64,000 nt of DNA, taken from positions 186,001-250,000 of the forward strand of contig CALSME010000002.1 of the NCBI GenBank assembly GCA_943787375.1. The letters are read 5' to 3'. Under the pieces are notes generated by a model that saw only the letters and a program-made list of their open reading frames with translations, was not told the DNA's origin and did no database searches. Every line of letters begins with the position of its first letter. The first letter of the stretch is position 1. Positions 26,968 through 35,759 of this stretch are shown piece by piece. Source of the DNA: an uncultured Polaribacter sp. Lineage in GTDB: Bacteria; Bacteroidota; Bacteroidia; Flavobacteriales; Flavobacteriaceae. Made by a program: the position numbers and the translations under genes.

Positions 26968-28329
26968 ATGGCAAAAACCAAAACAACTTTTTTCTGTCAA
27001 AATTGTGGCACGCAACATGCAAAATGGGTGGGGCAATGTAGTGCTTGTAAAGAATGGAATACAATTGTAGAAGAAGTCATTCAAAAAGAAGAAAAACGAG
27101 TTTGGAAACAGGCAACAACAGCGAAAAAAACCATCAACAAACCGCTTAAAGTTGCCGACATTCAACTGAATCCAGAAGAAAGAATTGTTACCAACAATAC
27201 CGAATTAGATACGGTCTTAGGTGGTGGATTGGTGAAAGGTTCTATAACACTATTGGGCGGAGAGCCTGGTATTGGAAAATCGACCTTATTACTGCAAGTT
27301 GCTTTAAACATTCATCAAAAAGTATTGTACGTGTCGGGTGAAGAAAGTCAATCTCAAATAAAAATGAGAGCAGAAAGACTAAAAGCGACAAATTCTAATT
27401 GCTTAATTCTTACCGAAACAAACACCCAACAAATTTTTAAAAATATTGAAGAAACGGAGCCCGATGTTTTAGTGATCGATTCGATACAAACCCTTCACAC
27501 AAATGCGATTGAAGCATCTCCTGGGAGTATTTCACAAATTAGAGAATCTGCTGCAGAATTGATAAAATATGCCAAAGAAACAGCCACCCCTGTTTTATTA
27601 ATTGGGCACATCAACAAAGAAGGAAATATCGCTGGCCCAAAAATTTTAGAACACATGGTAGATGTTGTTTTACAGTTTGAAGGAGACAGAAATCATACCT
27701 ATAGAATCTTACGTTCACAGAAAAACAGGTTTGGCTCTACTGCTGAATTGGGGATTTATGAAATGCTTTCTTCAGGATTAAGAGAAATTACAAATCCATC
27801 TGAAATCTTAATTTCAAAAAAAGATGCTGATTTAAGCGGAACTGCAATTGCTTCTACACTGGAGGGTATTCGTCCCTTAATGATTGAAATACAAGCCCTC
27901 GTTTCTACGGCTGTTTATGGTACTCCGCAACGATCGACTACGGGTTATAATCTAAAACGCTTGCATATGATTTTGGCAGTTCTAGAAAAAAGAGCTGGTT
28001 TTAAGCTGGGTGCAAAAGATGTATTTTTAAATGTTACTGGAGGAATTAATGTAGATGACCCCGCTATAGACTTAGCAGTTGTTGCAGCTATTTTATCGTC
28101 CAATCAAGACATTGCAATTAACCCTAGTGTGTGCTTTGCTGCTGAAGTTGGTTTGGCTGGAGAAATACGACCCGTCTCAAAAATTGATCAACGGATTTCA
28201 GAAGCAGAGAAGTTGGGGTATAAAACTTTCGTAGCGTCTAAATACAATAATATATCCTCAAAAAATCATGCGATTAAATTGATTTTAGTGGGGAAAATAG
28301 AAGAAGCTTTTGCCACTTTGTTTGCTTAA
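26968..28329 (+). CDS. radA: DNA repair protein RadA
   Basis: 453 residues. Branch-migration ATPase in homologous recombination. C4 zinc finger (Cys10, Cys13, Cys24, Cys27), Walker A GGEPGIGKST at 97-106, the RadA-specific KNRFGSTAELG motif and a C-terminal Lon-like domain (VGLAGEIRPVSKIDQRISEAEKLG). All expected domains present. Ends at a strong terminator shared with hemD. Confidence 0.97.
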   Translation: MAKTKTTFFCQNCGTQHAKWVGQCSACKEWNTIVEEVIQKEEKRVWKQATTAKKTINKPLKVADIQLNPEERIVTNNTELDTVLGGGLVKGSITLLGGEPGIGKSTLLLQVALNIHQKVLYVSGEESQSQIKMRAERLKATNSNCLILTETNTQQIFKNIEETEPDVLVIDSIQTLHTNAIEASPGSISQIRESAAELIKYAKETATPVLLIGHINKEGNIAGPKILEHMVDVVLQFEGDRNHTYRILRSQKNRFGSTAELGIYEMLSSGLREITNPSEILISKKDADLSGTAIASTLEGIRPLMIEIQALVSTAVYGTPQRSTTGYNLKRLHMILAVLEKRAGFKLGAKDVFLNVTGGINVDDPAIDLAVVAAILSSNQDIAINPSVCFAAEVGLAGEIRPVSKIDQRISEAEKLGYKTFVASKYNNISSKNHAIKLILVGKIEEAFATLFA

Positions 28330-28372
28330 AAAAGCATAAAAATCTGCTTCTATTGAAACCGTAAAAGTGTAA

Positions 28373-28405
28373 TACAAAAAACCGAGCTTCGCTCGGTTTT
28401 TTGTA
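28373..28405. terminator. Bidirectional terminator between radA and hemD
   Basis: 15-bp stem (28373-28387 with 28391-28405) with a TTC loop, GC-rich ACCGAGC core, six A and six T flanks. Convergent genes on both sides. Confidence 0.92.
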
Positions 28406-28441
28406 TTTATTATAAAAATTTAAGGGGCTATCTAATCCTTG

Positions 28442-29188
28442 TTATTTCTTGTTAACGCTTTTAATGTACTTATCTAAAGCCATTGTCATTGAAGGGTTTT
28501 CAGGTGATGGTGCTTTAATATCACATGTTAAACCAGCATCTTCTACTGCTTTTACTGTGGTGTTACCAAAAGCGGCAATTCGAGTTCCATTCTGTTGAAA
28601 ATCTGGGAAGTTCTTATACAAAGAATCAATTCCTGAAGGACTAAAGAATACTAAAATATCGTAAAAAACATCTTCTAAATCTGTCAAATCACTCATGACA
28701 GTTCTGTACAAATCAGCTCTTGTCCACGTTACACCTAGCTTGTCTAATTCTGATGGAATTAAGGGCTTTAACTTATCTGAAGAAGGTAATAAAAATGCTT
28801 CTTCTTTATGTTTTTTAATCAACTTTATTAGTTCTGGAAAGGTTCTCTTTCCAACATAAATTTTACGTTTTCGATACACCACATATTTTTGCAAGTAGTA
28901 GGCTACAGCTTCCGACTGACAAAAATACTTCATTGCGTCTGGCACTGCAAATCGCATTTCTTCTGCAACTCTAAAGAAATGATCTACTGCATTTCTACTT
29001 GTTAAAATAATGGCTGTAAATTGAGATAAATCGATCTTTTGTGCTCTTATTTCTTTTACAGAAATGCCTTCAACATGAATAAAAGATCTAAAATCAATTT
29101 TCACTTTTTGCTTGTCAGACAAATCAAAATACGGAGAAGTTTCCGTTTTTGGTGCTGGCTGCGATACCAAAATAGTTTTCACTTTCAT
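28442..29188 (-). CDS. hemD: Uroporphyrinogen-III synthase
   Basis: 248 residues. Closes and inverts the tetrapyrrole ring in heme synthesis. HemD is poorly conserved, but the layout fits: KVKTILVSQPAP start, ITAIILTSRNAVDHFF-like strand (TAIILTSRNAVDHFF), two-domain pattern and the DILVFFSPSGIDSLYKNF and RIAAFGNTTVKAVEDAG motifs. Follows a DUF4271 membrane protein by 16 bases, a pairing frequent in flavobacteria. Confidence 0.9.
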   Translation of the reverse strand: MKVKTILVSQPAPKTETSPYFDLSDKQKVKIDFRSFIHVEGISVKEIRAQKIDLSQFTAIILTSRNAVDHFFRVAEEMRFAVPDAMKYFCQSEAVAYYLQKYVVYRKRKIYVGKRTFPELIKLIKKHKEEAFLLPSSDKLKPLIPSELDKLGVTWTRADLYRTVMSDLTDLEDVFYDILVFFSPSGIDSLYKNFPDFQQNGTRIAAFGNTTVKAVEDAGLTCDIKAPSPENPSMTMALDKYIKSVNKK

Positions 29189-29204
29189 GCGGTTATTTTT
29201 GTAT

Positions 29205-29846
29205 TTAAAACATCAACTTAAATAAAACAAACGGGGGTGCTATTTCAAAGGCGCAAATGTACAAAATTATATAAAACAACTTACTTAAAATCAAGTTTTT
29301 GTTATTCGCAAATAACAATCCAAGTTTTATCACAAACAGAAATAGAATGAATCCGAATAAGAATTGATTTGGGAGTGCAGCGTAGAAAAATAAAATTAAT
29401 ACCGGAAAGGTCCATAAACTTATTGTGTGCGTATAGATACTTTTTGCTGTTAAAAATGAAACTGTTTGGGTTTGTATTGAAAACAAGACCACAAATAGTT
29501 TTTCTAAAATTCTTTTTACAGTCAAATAACCCACAAAAACCAACAGTGTTTTCCAGAATAAAGAAATCTCTAAAAAAACTTTTTGTGAAAAGTAATTCAT
29601 TAAAAAAAAAGTGAGTAACCCAAATGTTCCGGTTGTAAAAAAAAACAAAACAACGGAAAATCGATTCAATAAAGAGGCTCGTTCTTCAATTTCAGAAACA
29701 ATAAACCCTTTATTAAAAAAAGCAAAAAAATATTCTTTTAGCTTGGTCCTATGAAATCCTTTTAAAAGAAACACACATAGCAACAATACCATAAAAATAA
29801 GCGTCACCCAATTTGTAGAAATATCTATTTTTTCTATTGCTTGCAA
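29205..29846 (-). CDS. DUF4271 family integral membrane protein
   Basis: 213 residues with about five to six membrane segments. The best start is TTG at 29846: STNWVTLIFMVLLL near the N-terminus aligns with family members I recall, and no ATG precedes it in frame. Function unknown. A -7 box TAATTTTG at 29872-29879 lies 25 bases upstream. It heads a two-gene operon with hemD. Confidence 0.8.
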   Translation of the reverse strand: MQAIEKIDISTNWVTLIFMVLLLCVFLLKGFHRTKLKEYFFAFFNKGFIVSEIEERASLLNRFSVVLFFFTTGTFGLLTFFLMNYFSQKVFLEISLFWKTLLVFVGYLTVKRILEKLFVVLFSIQTQTVSFLTAKSIYTHTISLWTFPVLILFFYAALPNQFLFGFILFLFVIKLGLLFANNKNLILSKLFYIILYICAFEIAPPFVLFKLMF

Positions 29847-29871
29847 GTTGTTTGGTTTTCTAAGATTAACA

Positions 29872-29879
29872 CAAAATTA
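29872..29879 (-). promoter_or_regulatory. Candidate -7 box of the DUF4271-hemD operon
   Basis: TAATTTTG on minus, full match, back to back with a plus-strand box at 29894-29901. Confidence 0.4.
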
Positions 29880-29893
29880 GTAATTAAATACTG

Positions 29894-29901
29894 TATATTT
29901 G
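29894..29901 (+). promoter_or_regulatory. Candidate -7 box of the glycosyltransferase gene
   Basis: TATATTTG, full match, 24 bases before the ATG at 29926. Confidence 0.45.
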
Positions 29902-29925
29902 CTTTCTTACCTTGAAAATTGATAT

Positions 29926-30648
29926 ATGTCAGACGCGTTAGTTATTATCCCCACGTATAACGAAAAAGAAAATATTGAAGCAATTATTAGAGCTACATTC
30001 AGCCAAAAAAAAGACTTCCATGTTTTAATTGTTGATGACAATTCGCCAGATGATACTGCAAAAATTGTGGCGCAATTAATTCCTGAATTTCCAGAAAAAC
30101 TTTATATCGAAAATAGGAAAAGCAAAAATGGGTTAGGAACTGCATACATCCATGGTTTTAAATGGGCGATTGAAAGAAAATACGATTACATTATAGAAAT
30201 GGATGCGGACTTTTCACACAATCCAAATGACTTAGAACGTCTTTACGATGCTTGTTCTAAAGAAGGTGGAGATGTTGCTGTCGGATCGAGATATGTAAAT
30301 AACCAAGTAAACGTTGTCAATTGGGATATTAAACGTTTATTACTTTCTTATTTTGCTTCCAAATATGTGCGTTTTATTACTCGAATTCCTGTTTTTGACA
30401 CCACGGCTGGTTTTGTTTGTTACCAACGAAAAGTATTAGAAAGTATTCAATTTGATAAAATTAAATTTGTCGGTTACGCTTTTCAAATTGAAATGAAATT
30501 CAAAGCCTGGAAGCATAAATTTAAGATTAAAGAAGTTTCTGTAATTTTTACAGACCGAACATTGGGAGCGTCTAAAATGAGTGGAAATATTGTATCTGAA
30601 GCCCTTTTTGGAGTATTAAAAATGAGAATAAACGGATTGCCAAAATAA
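29926..30648 (+). CDS. Polyprenol monophosphomannose synthase (GT2 family)
   Basis: 240 residues. Probably transfers mannose or a related sugar from a nucleotide sugar to polyprenyl phosphate. GT2 fold motifs: IIPTYNEKENI (8-18), DDNSPDDT (37-44), GLGTAYIHGFKWA and Asp93-Ala-Asp95 (EMDADFSH), then GSRYVNN. It lacks the C-terminal membrane domain of some Dpm1/ArnC enzymes, as soluble Dpm1-type proteins do. Sugar identity not certain. Same strand as dihydroorotase 71 bases downstream. Confidence 0.88.
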   Translation: MSDALVIIPTYNEKENIEAIIRATFSQKKDFHVLIVDDNSPDDTAKIVAQLIPEFPEKLYIENRKSKNGLGTAYIHGFKWAIERKYDYIIEMDADFSHNPNDLERLYDACSKEGGDVAVGSRYVNNQVNVVNWDIKRLLLSYFASKYVRFITRIPVFDTTAGFVCYQRKVLESIQFDKIKFVGYAFQIEMKFKAWKHKFKIKEVSVIFTDRTLGASKMSGNIVSEALFGVLKMRINGLPK

Positions 30649-30719
30649 ATTTATGACGGATGTTACTGACATAAGAGCGGCAAATTTAGTAAACATGAGA
30701 ATCGATATTTAAGAAAATA

Positions 30720-32066
30720 ATGACAAAATCAATTTTAATTAGAAACGCCACTATCGTTAACGAAAACAACACCTTTAAAGGAGATGTTCTCATTGAAAAT
30801 GAAATCATCAAAAAAGTGGGGCCTTCTATACAGGTAACTAATGAAGACGCTCTTGAAATTATAGAGGCGCATGGAAGTTATTTAATTCCTGGTTTTATAG
30901 ACGATCAGGTTCATTTTAGAGAACCTGGCTTAACGCACAAAGCAAACATTGCAACAGAAAGCAGGGCTGCTATTGCTGGAGGAATTACAACATTTATTGA
31001 AATGCCAAATACCGTACCGCAAGCAACAACGCAAGCGTTATTGGAAGACAAGTTCGAAATTGCTGCCAAAGACTCCTATGCAAACTACTCTTTCATGTTT
31101 GGAGGTACCAACGATAATTTAGAAGAACTACTAAAAACGGATCCGAAAAAAGTAGCCGGAATAAAATTATTTTTAGGCTCTTCTACCGGAAACATGCTGG
31201 TAGATAATGAAGCTGTTTTGGAGAAAATTTTCTCTTCTACAAAAATGATTATTTCGGTACATTGTGAAGACGAAGCAACCATCAGAAAAAACACAGCAAC
31301 GTTTATCGAAAAATATGGCGAAGACATTCCGATAAAATGCCACCCAATGATTCGAAGTGAGGAAGCCTGCTACCTTTCCTCTTCAAAAGCAATTGAATTG
31401 GCAAAAAAAACAGGAGCTCGATTGCATATTTTTCATCTGTCTACTGCAAAAGAGACAGCGCTTTTTAGAAATGACATTCCATTGGAAGAAAAACAAATAA
31501 CCGCGGAGGTTTGCATTCATCATTTATGGTTTTCTGATGAAGATTATGAAGAAAAAGGAACGCATATAAAATGGAATCCTGCAGTAAAATCTCCTAAAGA
31601 TCGACAGGGGTTATGGGATGCTTTATTGGATGACAGAATTGATGTTTTAGCAACCGATCATGCACCGCATACTTTAGAGGAAAAAACCAACACCTACTTA
31701 AATGCACCTAGCGGTGGGCCACTAGTACAACATGCGATCGTGGCTGTTTTAGAAAAAGTAAAGGAAGGAGTCATTTCTATTGAAAAAGCGGTGGAAAAAA
31801 TGAGTCACAATCCTGCCAAATTATTTCAAATTGAAAAGCGTGGGTTTATAAAAGAAGGTTTTTATGCAGATTTAGTTTTGATAAACCCAAACCAACCTCA
31901 AACAGTTTCTAAAAACAACATCTTGTACAAGTGTGGTTGGTCTCCATTTGAGGGAACAAGGTTTTCTTCTTCTGTTACACACACTTTTGTAAACGGAAAT
32001 TTAATGTACAACAAAGGGGTGTTTAATGATACTATAAAAGGGAAAAGAATCACTTTTAATCGATAA
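30720..32066 (+). CDS. pyrC: Dihydroorotase (amidohydrolase family)
   Basis: 448 residues. Cyclises carbamoyl-aspartate in pyrimidine synthesis. Family landmarks: GFIDDQVHFREPGLTHK (58-74), GITTFIEMPNTVPQ, VHCEDE, HIFHLSTAKE, and DVLATDHAPHTLEEK. In the first zinc motif, which is HxH in the classical enzyme, the first His is Gln63 and only His65 remains. From memory this DDQVHFREPG form is usual in Bacteroidota, so activity is likely retained. Allantoinase or hydantoinase are less likely. Followed one base later by a DUF4296 lipoprotein. Confidence 0.9.
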   Translation: MTKSILIRNATIVNENNTFKGDVLIENEIIKKVGPSIQVTNEDALEIIEAHGSYLIPGFIDDQVHFREPGLTHKANIATESRAAIAGGITTFIEMPNTVPQATTQALLEDKFEIAAKDSYANYSFMFGGTNDNLEELLKTDPKKVAGIKLFLGSSTGNMLVDNEAVLEKIFSSTKMIISVHCEDEATIRKNTATFIEKYGEDIPIKCHPMIRSEEACYLSSSKAIELAKKTGARLHIFHLSTAKETALFRNDIPLEEKQITAEVCIHHLWFSDEDYEEKGTHIKWNPAVKSPKDRQGLWDALLDDRIDVLATDHAPHTLEEKTNTYLNAPSGGPLVQHAIVAVLEKVKEGVISIEKAVEKMSHNPAKLFQIEKRGFIKEGFYADLVLINPNQPQTVSKNNILYKCGWSPFEGTRFSSSVTHTFVNGNLMYNKGVFNDTIKGKRITFNR

Positions 32067-32067
32067 A

Positions 32068-32520
32068 ATGAAAAGACTTATTTTCTTATTTTTTGCTTTT
32101 ATTTTCTTGTACAATTGTACAAGTAATACCATCTACAAGAAACCTACGGATTTAATCCCAAAGGATTCTATGGTCATTTTAATTCAGCAAATGCTCATTG
32201 CTTCTTCTTCAAAAAACGTAAAAACCATCAATTTACAACGTAAAATTGACTACTTCCCTTTTGTTTATGATCGTTTTAAAATAGATTCTACTCGCTTTCA
32301 AAAAAGTAGTTTTTATTATACTTCTAAAATAGATGCTTACAATGAAATACTAGCGAAAGTAAAAAAAGGGTTGGAAATTGAAAAAGAAAAATACACGGTC
32401 TTAAAAAAGAGACAAGATTCAATCAACAGAGATTCTGTAAGTAAATTAAAAGTTAAAAAACCAATCAAAAAAGATGCGCTTGAATTCTCTAAAAAGAAGG
32501 TTCTAAAAACTAAGCTGTAA
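32068..32520 (+). CDS. DUF4296 family lipoprotein
   Basis: 150 residues. Lipobox with Cys17 (FLYNCTSN). DLIPKDSMVILIQQMLIA and YFPFVYDRFKIDSTRFQKSSFYYTSKIDAYNEI are the hallmarks of DUF4296, followed by a basic, Lys-rich tail. Function unknown. Coupled to dihydroorotase (stop and start one base apart). Its 3' end overlaps the convergent epimerase gene by 11 bases. Confidence 0.85.
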   Translation: MKRLIFLFFAFIFLYNCTSNTIYKKPTDLIPKDSMVILIQQMLIASSSKNVKTINLQRKIDYFPFVYDRFKIDSTRFQKSSFYYTSKIDAYNEILAKVKKGLEIEKEKYTVLKKRQDSINRDSVSKLKVKKPIKKDALEFSKKKVLKTKL

Positions 32521-33508
32521 ATTTTTTACATGCATCGTTGATGACTTCTGATATTTTTGTAAACTTAAAATCGAGGGTATTGATTATTTTTTCTGAAGAA
32601 TACTTAGAGACTCCATGTGCACTTCTTGCTGCGTATTTACTCATTAATGGCTCCTTCTTTATCAGGATTGATAAAACGCTAGAAAAGCGCCAAAATAGAT
32701 TTGTTTGCCAAGGTTTCACTTTGCAGGAAGGCCTTTTTTTTCCCAATGCATCCGCAATCAAAAAAAGAATTTCTTTAAATGGTTTGTTCTGAGATACTAA
32801 AATGAATCGCTCATTTTTCACTTCAGAATTCATCAATAAAATCATTGCTTTTACAACGTCTTTAACGCCAACAAAACCAGTAATTCCTTCTGTATAATAC
32901 TTTAATCCATTGGAAACACTGCTAAATATTTTTCCGGAGCCTGAATTCCAAAAACCATTTCCTAAGATAACTCCGGGGTTTACAACAACCACCTCAACGC
33001 CTTCTTGACTTGCACGCCAAACTTCTGTTTCTGCACCAAATTTTGTAATTGCATATCCACTATTGTCCAACTCTTTATTCCATTCGTTTTCTTCTGTAAT
33101 TGGTTTTCCTTGAATGGAGTCGCCAATACAGGCAATAGAACTCACAAAACACAGTTTTTTTATTTTTGCATCAATAGACAGGTTGACAATAATAGCGGTT
33201 CCGTGAATATTCACTTTTCGCATTTTTATATAATCTTTTGAATGAAAAGAAATAAACGCGGCACAATGGTATACTTTCTCTACCCCAACAAATGCAGGAA
33301 TCATTGCAGGAACATCGGTAATATCTGCTTTTAACCAGGCTATTTTGGCAAACAAAGAAGGGTCCTCTGTATAGGAGGAAAAAATGTTTTTTACGGCAGT
33401 AATTTTTTCTTCAGTTCTATAAATTGCGCGAATTTCTGGCGCTGTTTTTGCCAAATGATACAACAAATGTGCTCCTACCAAACCTGTTCCTCCAGTAACT
33501 AAAATCAT
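32510..33508 (-). CDS. NAD-dependent epimerase/dehydratase (extended SDR)
   Basis: 332 residues. Nucleotide motif VTGGTGLVGAHLL (GGTGLVG 6-12) and active-site pair Tyr152/Lys156 (SGYAITKFGAE) with FVSSIACIG upstream. Sequence style (HCAAFISF, GNGFWNSGSGKIF, GFVGVKDVVKA) fits dihydroflavonol-4-reductase-like SDRs acting on an unknown substrate. Overlaps the DUF4296 gene tail to tail. Confidence 0.88.
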   Translation of the reverse strand: MILVTGGTGLVGAHLLYHLAKTAPEIRAIYRTEEKITAVKNIFSSYTEDPSLFAKIAWLKADITDVPAMIPAFVGVEKVYHCAAFISFHSKDYIKMRKVNIHGTAIIVNLSIDAKIKKLCFVSSIACIGDSIQGKPITEENEWNKELDNSGYAITKFGAETEVWRASQEGVEVVVVNPGVILGNGFWNSGSGKIFSSVSNGLKYYTEGITGFVGVKDVVKAMILLMNSEVKNERFILVSQNKPFKEILFLIADALGKKRPSCKVKPWQTNLFWRFSSVLSILIKKEPLMSKYAARSAHGVSKYSSEKIINTLDFKFTKISEVINDACKKFTA

Positions 33509-33541
33509 ACGGCTAAGTTATGGTTTTTTGATTGATAAGTT

Positions 33542-33549
33542 TATCTTTG
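33542..33549 (+). promoter_or_regulatory. Candidate -7 box of tyrS
   Basis: TATCTTTG, full match, about 115 bases before the tyrS ATG; predicts a leader of roughly 110 nt. The leader contains a 15-codon frame from 33581 without Tyr codons, so classical attenuation is not supported. Confidence 0.4.
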
Positions 33550-33664
33550 TGTCGTTAAAAAAAGTGTTTAACAATCTCAAATGAAGCCAATCGAAAGCAA
33601 TTGTAAAAGATTGAAGAACGCTATTTGAAACTCGTATTAAAAATTGAAATAACTACAATTTACA

Positions 33665-34957
33665 ATGAAAAATTTTATTAAAGAATTACAATGGAGAGGA
33701 ATGTTGCATGACAGCATGCCAACAACTGAAGAACATTTAATGGAGCGCATGAGAAGTGCTTATGTTGGTTTCGATCCTACTTCAGATTCTTTACATATTG
33801 GAAATTTAGTGCCTATCATGTTGTTAGCGCATTTTCAAAGATGTGGTCACAGACCTATTGCTTTGGTTGGAGGTGCAACGGGTATGATTGGAGATCCCTC
33901 TGGAAAATCTTCTGAACGTAACCTTTTGGATGAAAATACACTACGATACAATCAAGAAGCTATCAAAGGGCAATTGAGTCACTTTTTAGACTTTACTTCA
34001 GACGCAGCAAACGCAGCCGTTTTAGTGAACAATTACGATTGGATGAAAGATTTTTCATTCCTAGAATTTATTCGTGATGTTGGAAAACATATCTCAGTAA
34101 ATTACATGATGGCAAAGGATTCTGTAAAAAATAGAATTAGTTCTGAATCTAAAGAGGGCATGTCTTTTACAGAATTTACCTATCAATTAGTTCAAGGATA
34201 TGATTTCTTGCACTTGTATCAAAACAACAATGCATCTATTCAAATGGGAGGCTCTGACCAATGGGGAAATATTACCACAGGTACAGAGTTAATTCGAAGA
34301 GTTGGTGGAGGAAAAGGCTATGCAATTACCTGCCCGTTAATTACAAAATCTGATGGAACAAAATTTGGAAAATCTGAAGGGGGAAATGTTTGGCTAGATG
34401 CCAAAAGAACCTCCCCTTATAAATTTTATCAATACTGGTTAAATGCTTCTGATGAAGATGCAGAAAACTATATTAAAATCTTTACCTTCCTAGACAAAGA
34501 AACAATTGATGCTTTAATTGTTGAACACAAGGAAGTACCCCATTTACGTTTATTACAAAAGAAAATTGGGGAAGAGGTTACCCTATTAGTGCATGGGACT
34601 GCCGCCTATGAAAATGCCATTAAAGCATCAAATATTTTATTTGGAAAATCTACGGCTTCTGATTTAAAATCACTGGACGAACAAACATTCTTAGATGTTT
34701 TTGATGGGGTGCCCCAATCAACAGTGGCGCTTTCAGAAGTTGAAAATGGGTTGGATATGATTGGTGCTTTGGCAGCAAAAACAAACTTTTTGGCATCAAA
34801 CGGTGAAGCAAGAAGAGCATTGAAAGAAAATGCAATTTCTGTGAATAAAGAAAAAGTGAAAGAAGATTTTACAATTTCTAAGGAGGATTTGATTGCAAAT
34901 AAATATGTATTGCTTCAACGAGGTAAAAAAACCTACTATCTTTTAGTCGTAGCATAA
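33665..34957 (+). CDS. tyrS: Tyrosyl-tRNA synthetase
   Basis: 430 residues. Class I signatures: HIGN at 44-47 (the HIGH motif) and KFGKS at 233-237 (the KMSKS motif); [12 protein letters not shown] marks tyrosine recognition. The C-terminal ~80 residues form an S4 RNA-binding domain ([19 protein letters not shown]). Complete. Confidence 0.97.
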   Translation: MKNFIKELQWRGMLHDSMPTTEEHLMERMRSAYVGFDPTSDSLHIGNLVPIMLLAHFQRCGHRPIALVGGATGMIGDPSGKSSERNLLDENTLRYNQEAIKGQLSHFLDFTSDAANAAVLVNNYDWMKDFSFLEFIRDVGKHISVNYMMAKDSVKNRISSESKEGMSFTEFTYQLVQGYDFLHLYQNNNASIQMGGSDQWGNITTGTELIRRVGGGKGYAITCPLITKSDGTKFGKSEGGNVWLDAKRTSPYKFYQYWLNASDEDAENYIKIFTFLDKETIDALIVEHKEVPHLRLLQKKIGEEVTLLVHGTAAYENAIKASNILFGKSTASDLKSLDEQTFLDVFDGVPQSTVALSEVENGLDMIGALAAKTNFLASNGEARRALKENAISVNKEKVKEDFTISKEDLIANKYVLLQRGKKTYYLLVVA

Positions 34958-35000
34958 TTTTTAAAACTGAAATCGCAATTTAAAAATGCGCCAAAAAATA

Positions 35001-35038
35001 AAAAAAGGGGATTGATTTTAGAAGCAACTCCCTTTTTT
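35001..35038. terminator. Terminator between tyrS and the YHS gene
   Basis: Six A plus GGG (from 35001) pairs with CCC plus six T (to 35038); the stem continues imperfectly inward with TTG/CAA. Works in both directions for convergent genes. Confidence 0.7.
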
Positions 35039-35057
35039 ATTACTATAAATCAATCGC

Positions 35058-35543
35058 TTAGTAGCTAACTCTTTTTTTCCAATTGATATCTGCTTTTTTT
35101 TGTAATTCCTGGGCGCCTTCTTTTATCCAAAGTTCTAAAGTATTTGTTCCCCAAGAATTGTAAAAAAGATAGAGTTTTCCGTCTCTGATCTCAAAGGTTT
35201 TGGGATTAATTTTTACTTTTTCATCTTTCAACCCTATTGCATAAGCACAATACCCTCCATATTGAGGTTCGTATTGGCTGGGTGTTTTTATAAACAACTG
35301 CTTGTTGGCTTCTGAATAAAATTGATAAACTACCCCCATATAGGTCGTTGAAATATCTTTCTTCCCTTTCAAGGATTTCTTTTCTGTAAAATAGGCCACC
35401 GGATCATATCCAGATATCGCTACGCCATTTTTTAAATTGTATTGCTCCATTCGTTTGGACTCAATTTGTGATGCCGTTTTAGTATCTTGCGCAAAGAAAA
35501 GACTTGTAATAAAGATGAAAATTAAAAGAATTAATTTTTGCAT
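35058..35543 (-). CDS. Secreted YHS-domain protein
   Basis: 161 residues from ATG 35543. Signal peptide (MQKLILLIFIFITSLFFAQ) and a YHS-type metal-binding domain: GVAISGYDPVAYF, VVYQFYSEANKQLFIKTPSQYEPQYGGYCAYAIG. The frame extends 57 bases upstream to 35600, but the extra residues spoil the signal peptide. Such periplasmic YHS proteins may bind copper or other soft metals; the role here is not known. The upstream region carries four phased direct repeats (35578-35647) and a TAATTTTA box at 35559-35566, suggesting regulated expression. Confidence 0.8.
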   Translation of the reverse strand: MQKLILLIFIFITSLFFAQDTKTASQIESKRMEQYNLKNGVAISGYDPVAYFTEKKSLKGKKDISTTYMGVVYQFYSEANKQLFIKTPSQYEPQYGGYCAYAIGLKDEKVKINPKTFEIRDGKLYLFYNSWGTNTLELWIKEGAQELQKKADINWKKRVSY

Positions 35544-35577
35544 TGTCTTTGTTTTTAGTAAAATTAAGCATAAAAAC

Positions 35578-35647
35578 AATAGGTAGTGTCTGGAAATCAA
35601 TAGGTGGGACGATATCGGAATAACTGGTCGCTAACAGGAATAAGTGG
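35578..35647. promoter_or_regulatory. Four phased 9-bp direct repeats upstream of the YHS gene
   Basis: AATAGGTAG (35578), AATAGGTGG (35599), AATAACTGG (35619) and AATAAGTGG (35639), spaced 21, 20 and 20 bases. The last two extend to GGAATAASTGG. They sit just upstream of the possible -7 box of the YHS gene (35559-35566, minus), as an activator binding array would. Confidence 0.6.
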
Positions 35648-35759
35648 GATTTTTTAATCTGTAAATCATGGGATTTTTACGAATAAGCACCTGTTGAACA
35701 AATTTAAACGATCTTATATTCTGGACTTCATTCGAAAAAACAGGTTTTATTTTAAGAAA

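Noticed and set aside
30653..30712. 19-codon frame between the glycosyltransferase and dihydroorotase genes
   Set aside because: Too short to support, no recognisable features or own promoter.
33581..33628. 15-codon frame in the tyrS leader as an attenuation peptide
   Set aside because: Contains no Tyr codon and no alternative hairpins were visible, so tyrosine-dependent attenuation is unsupported.
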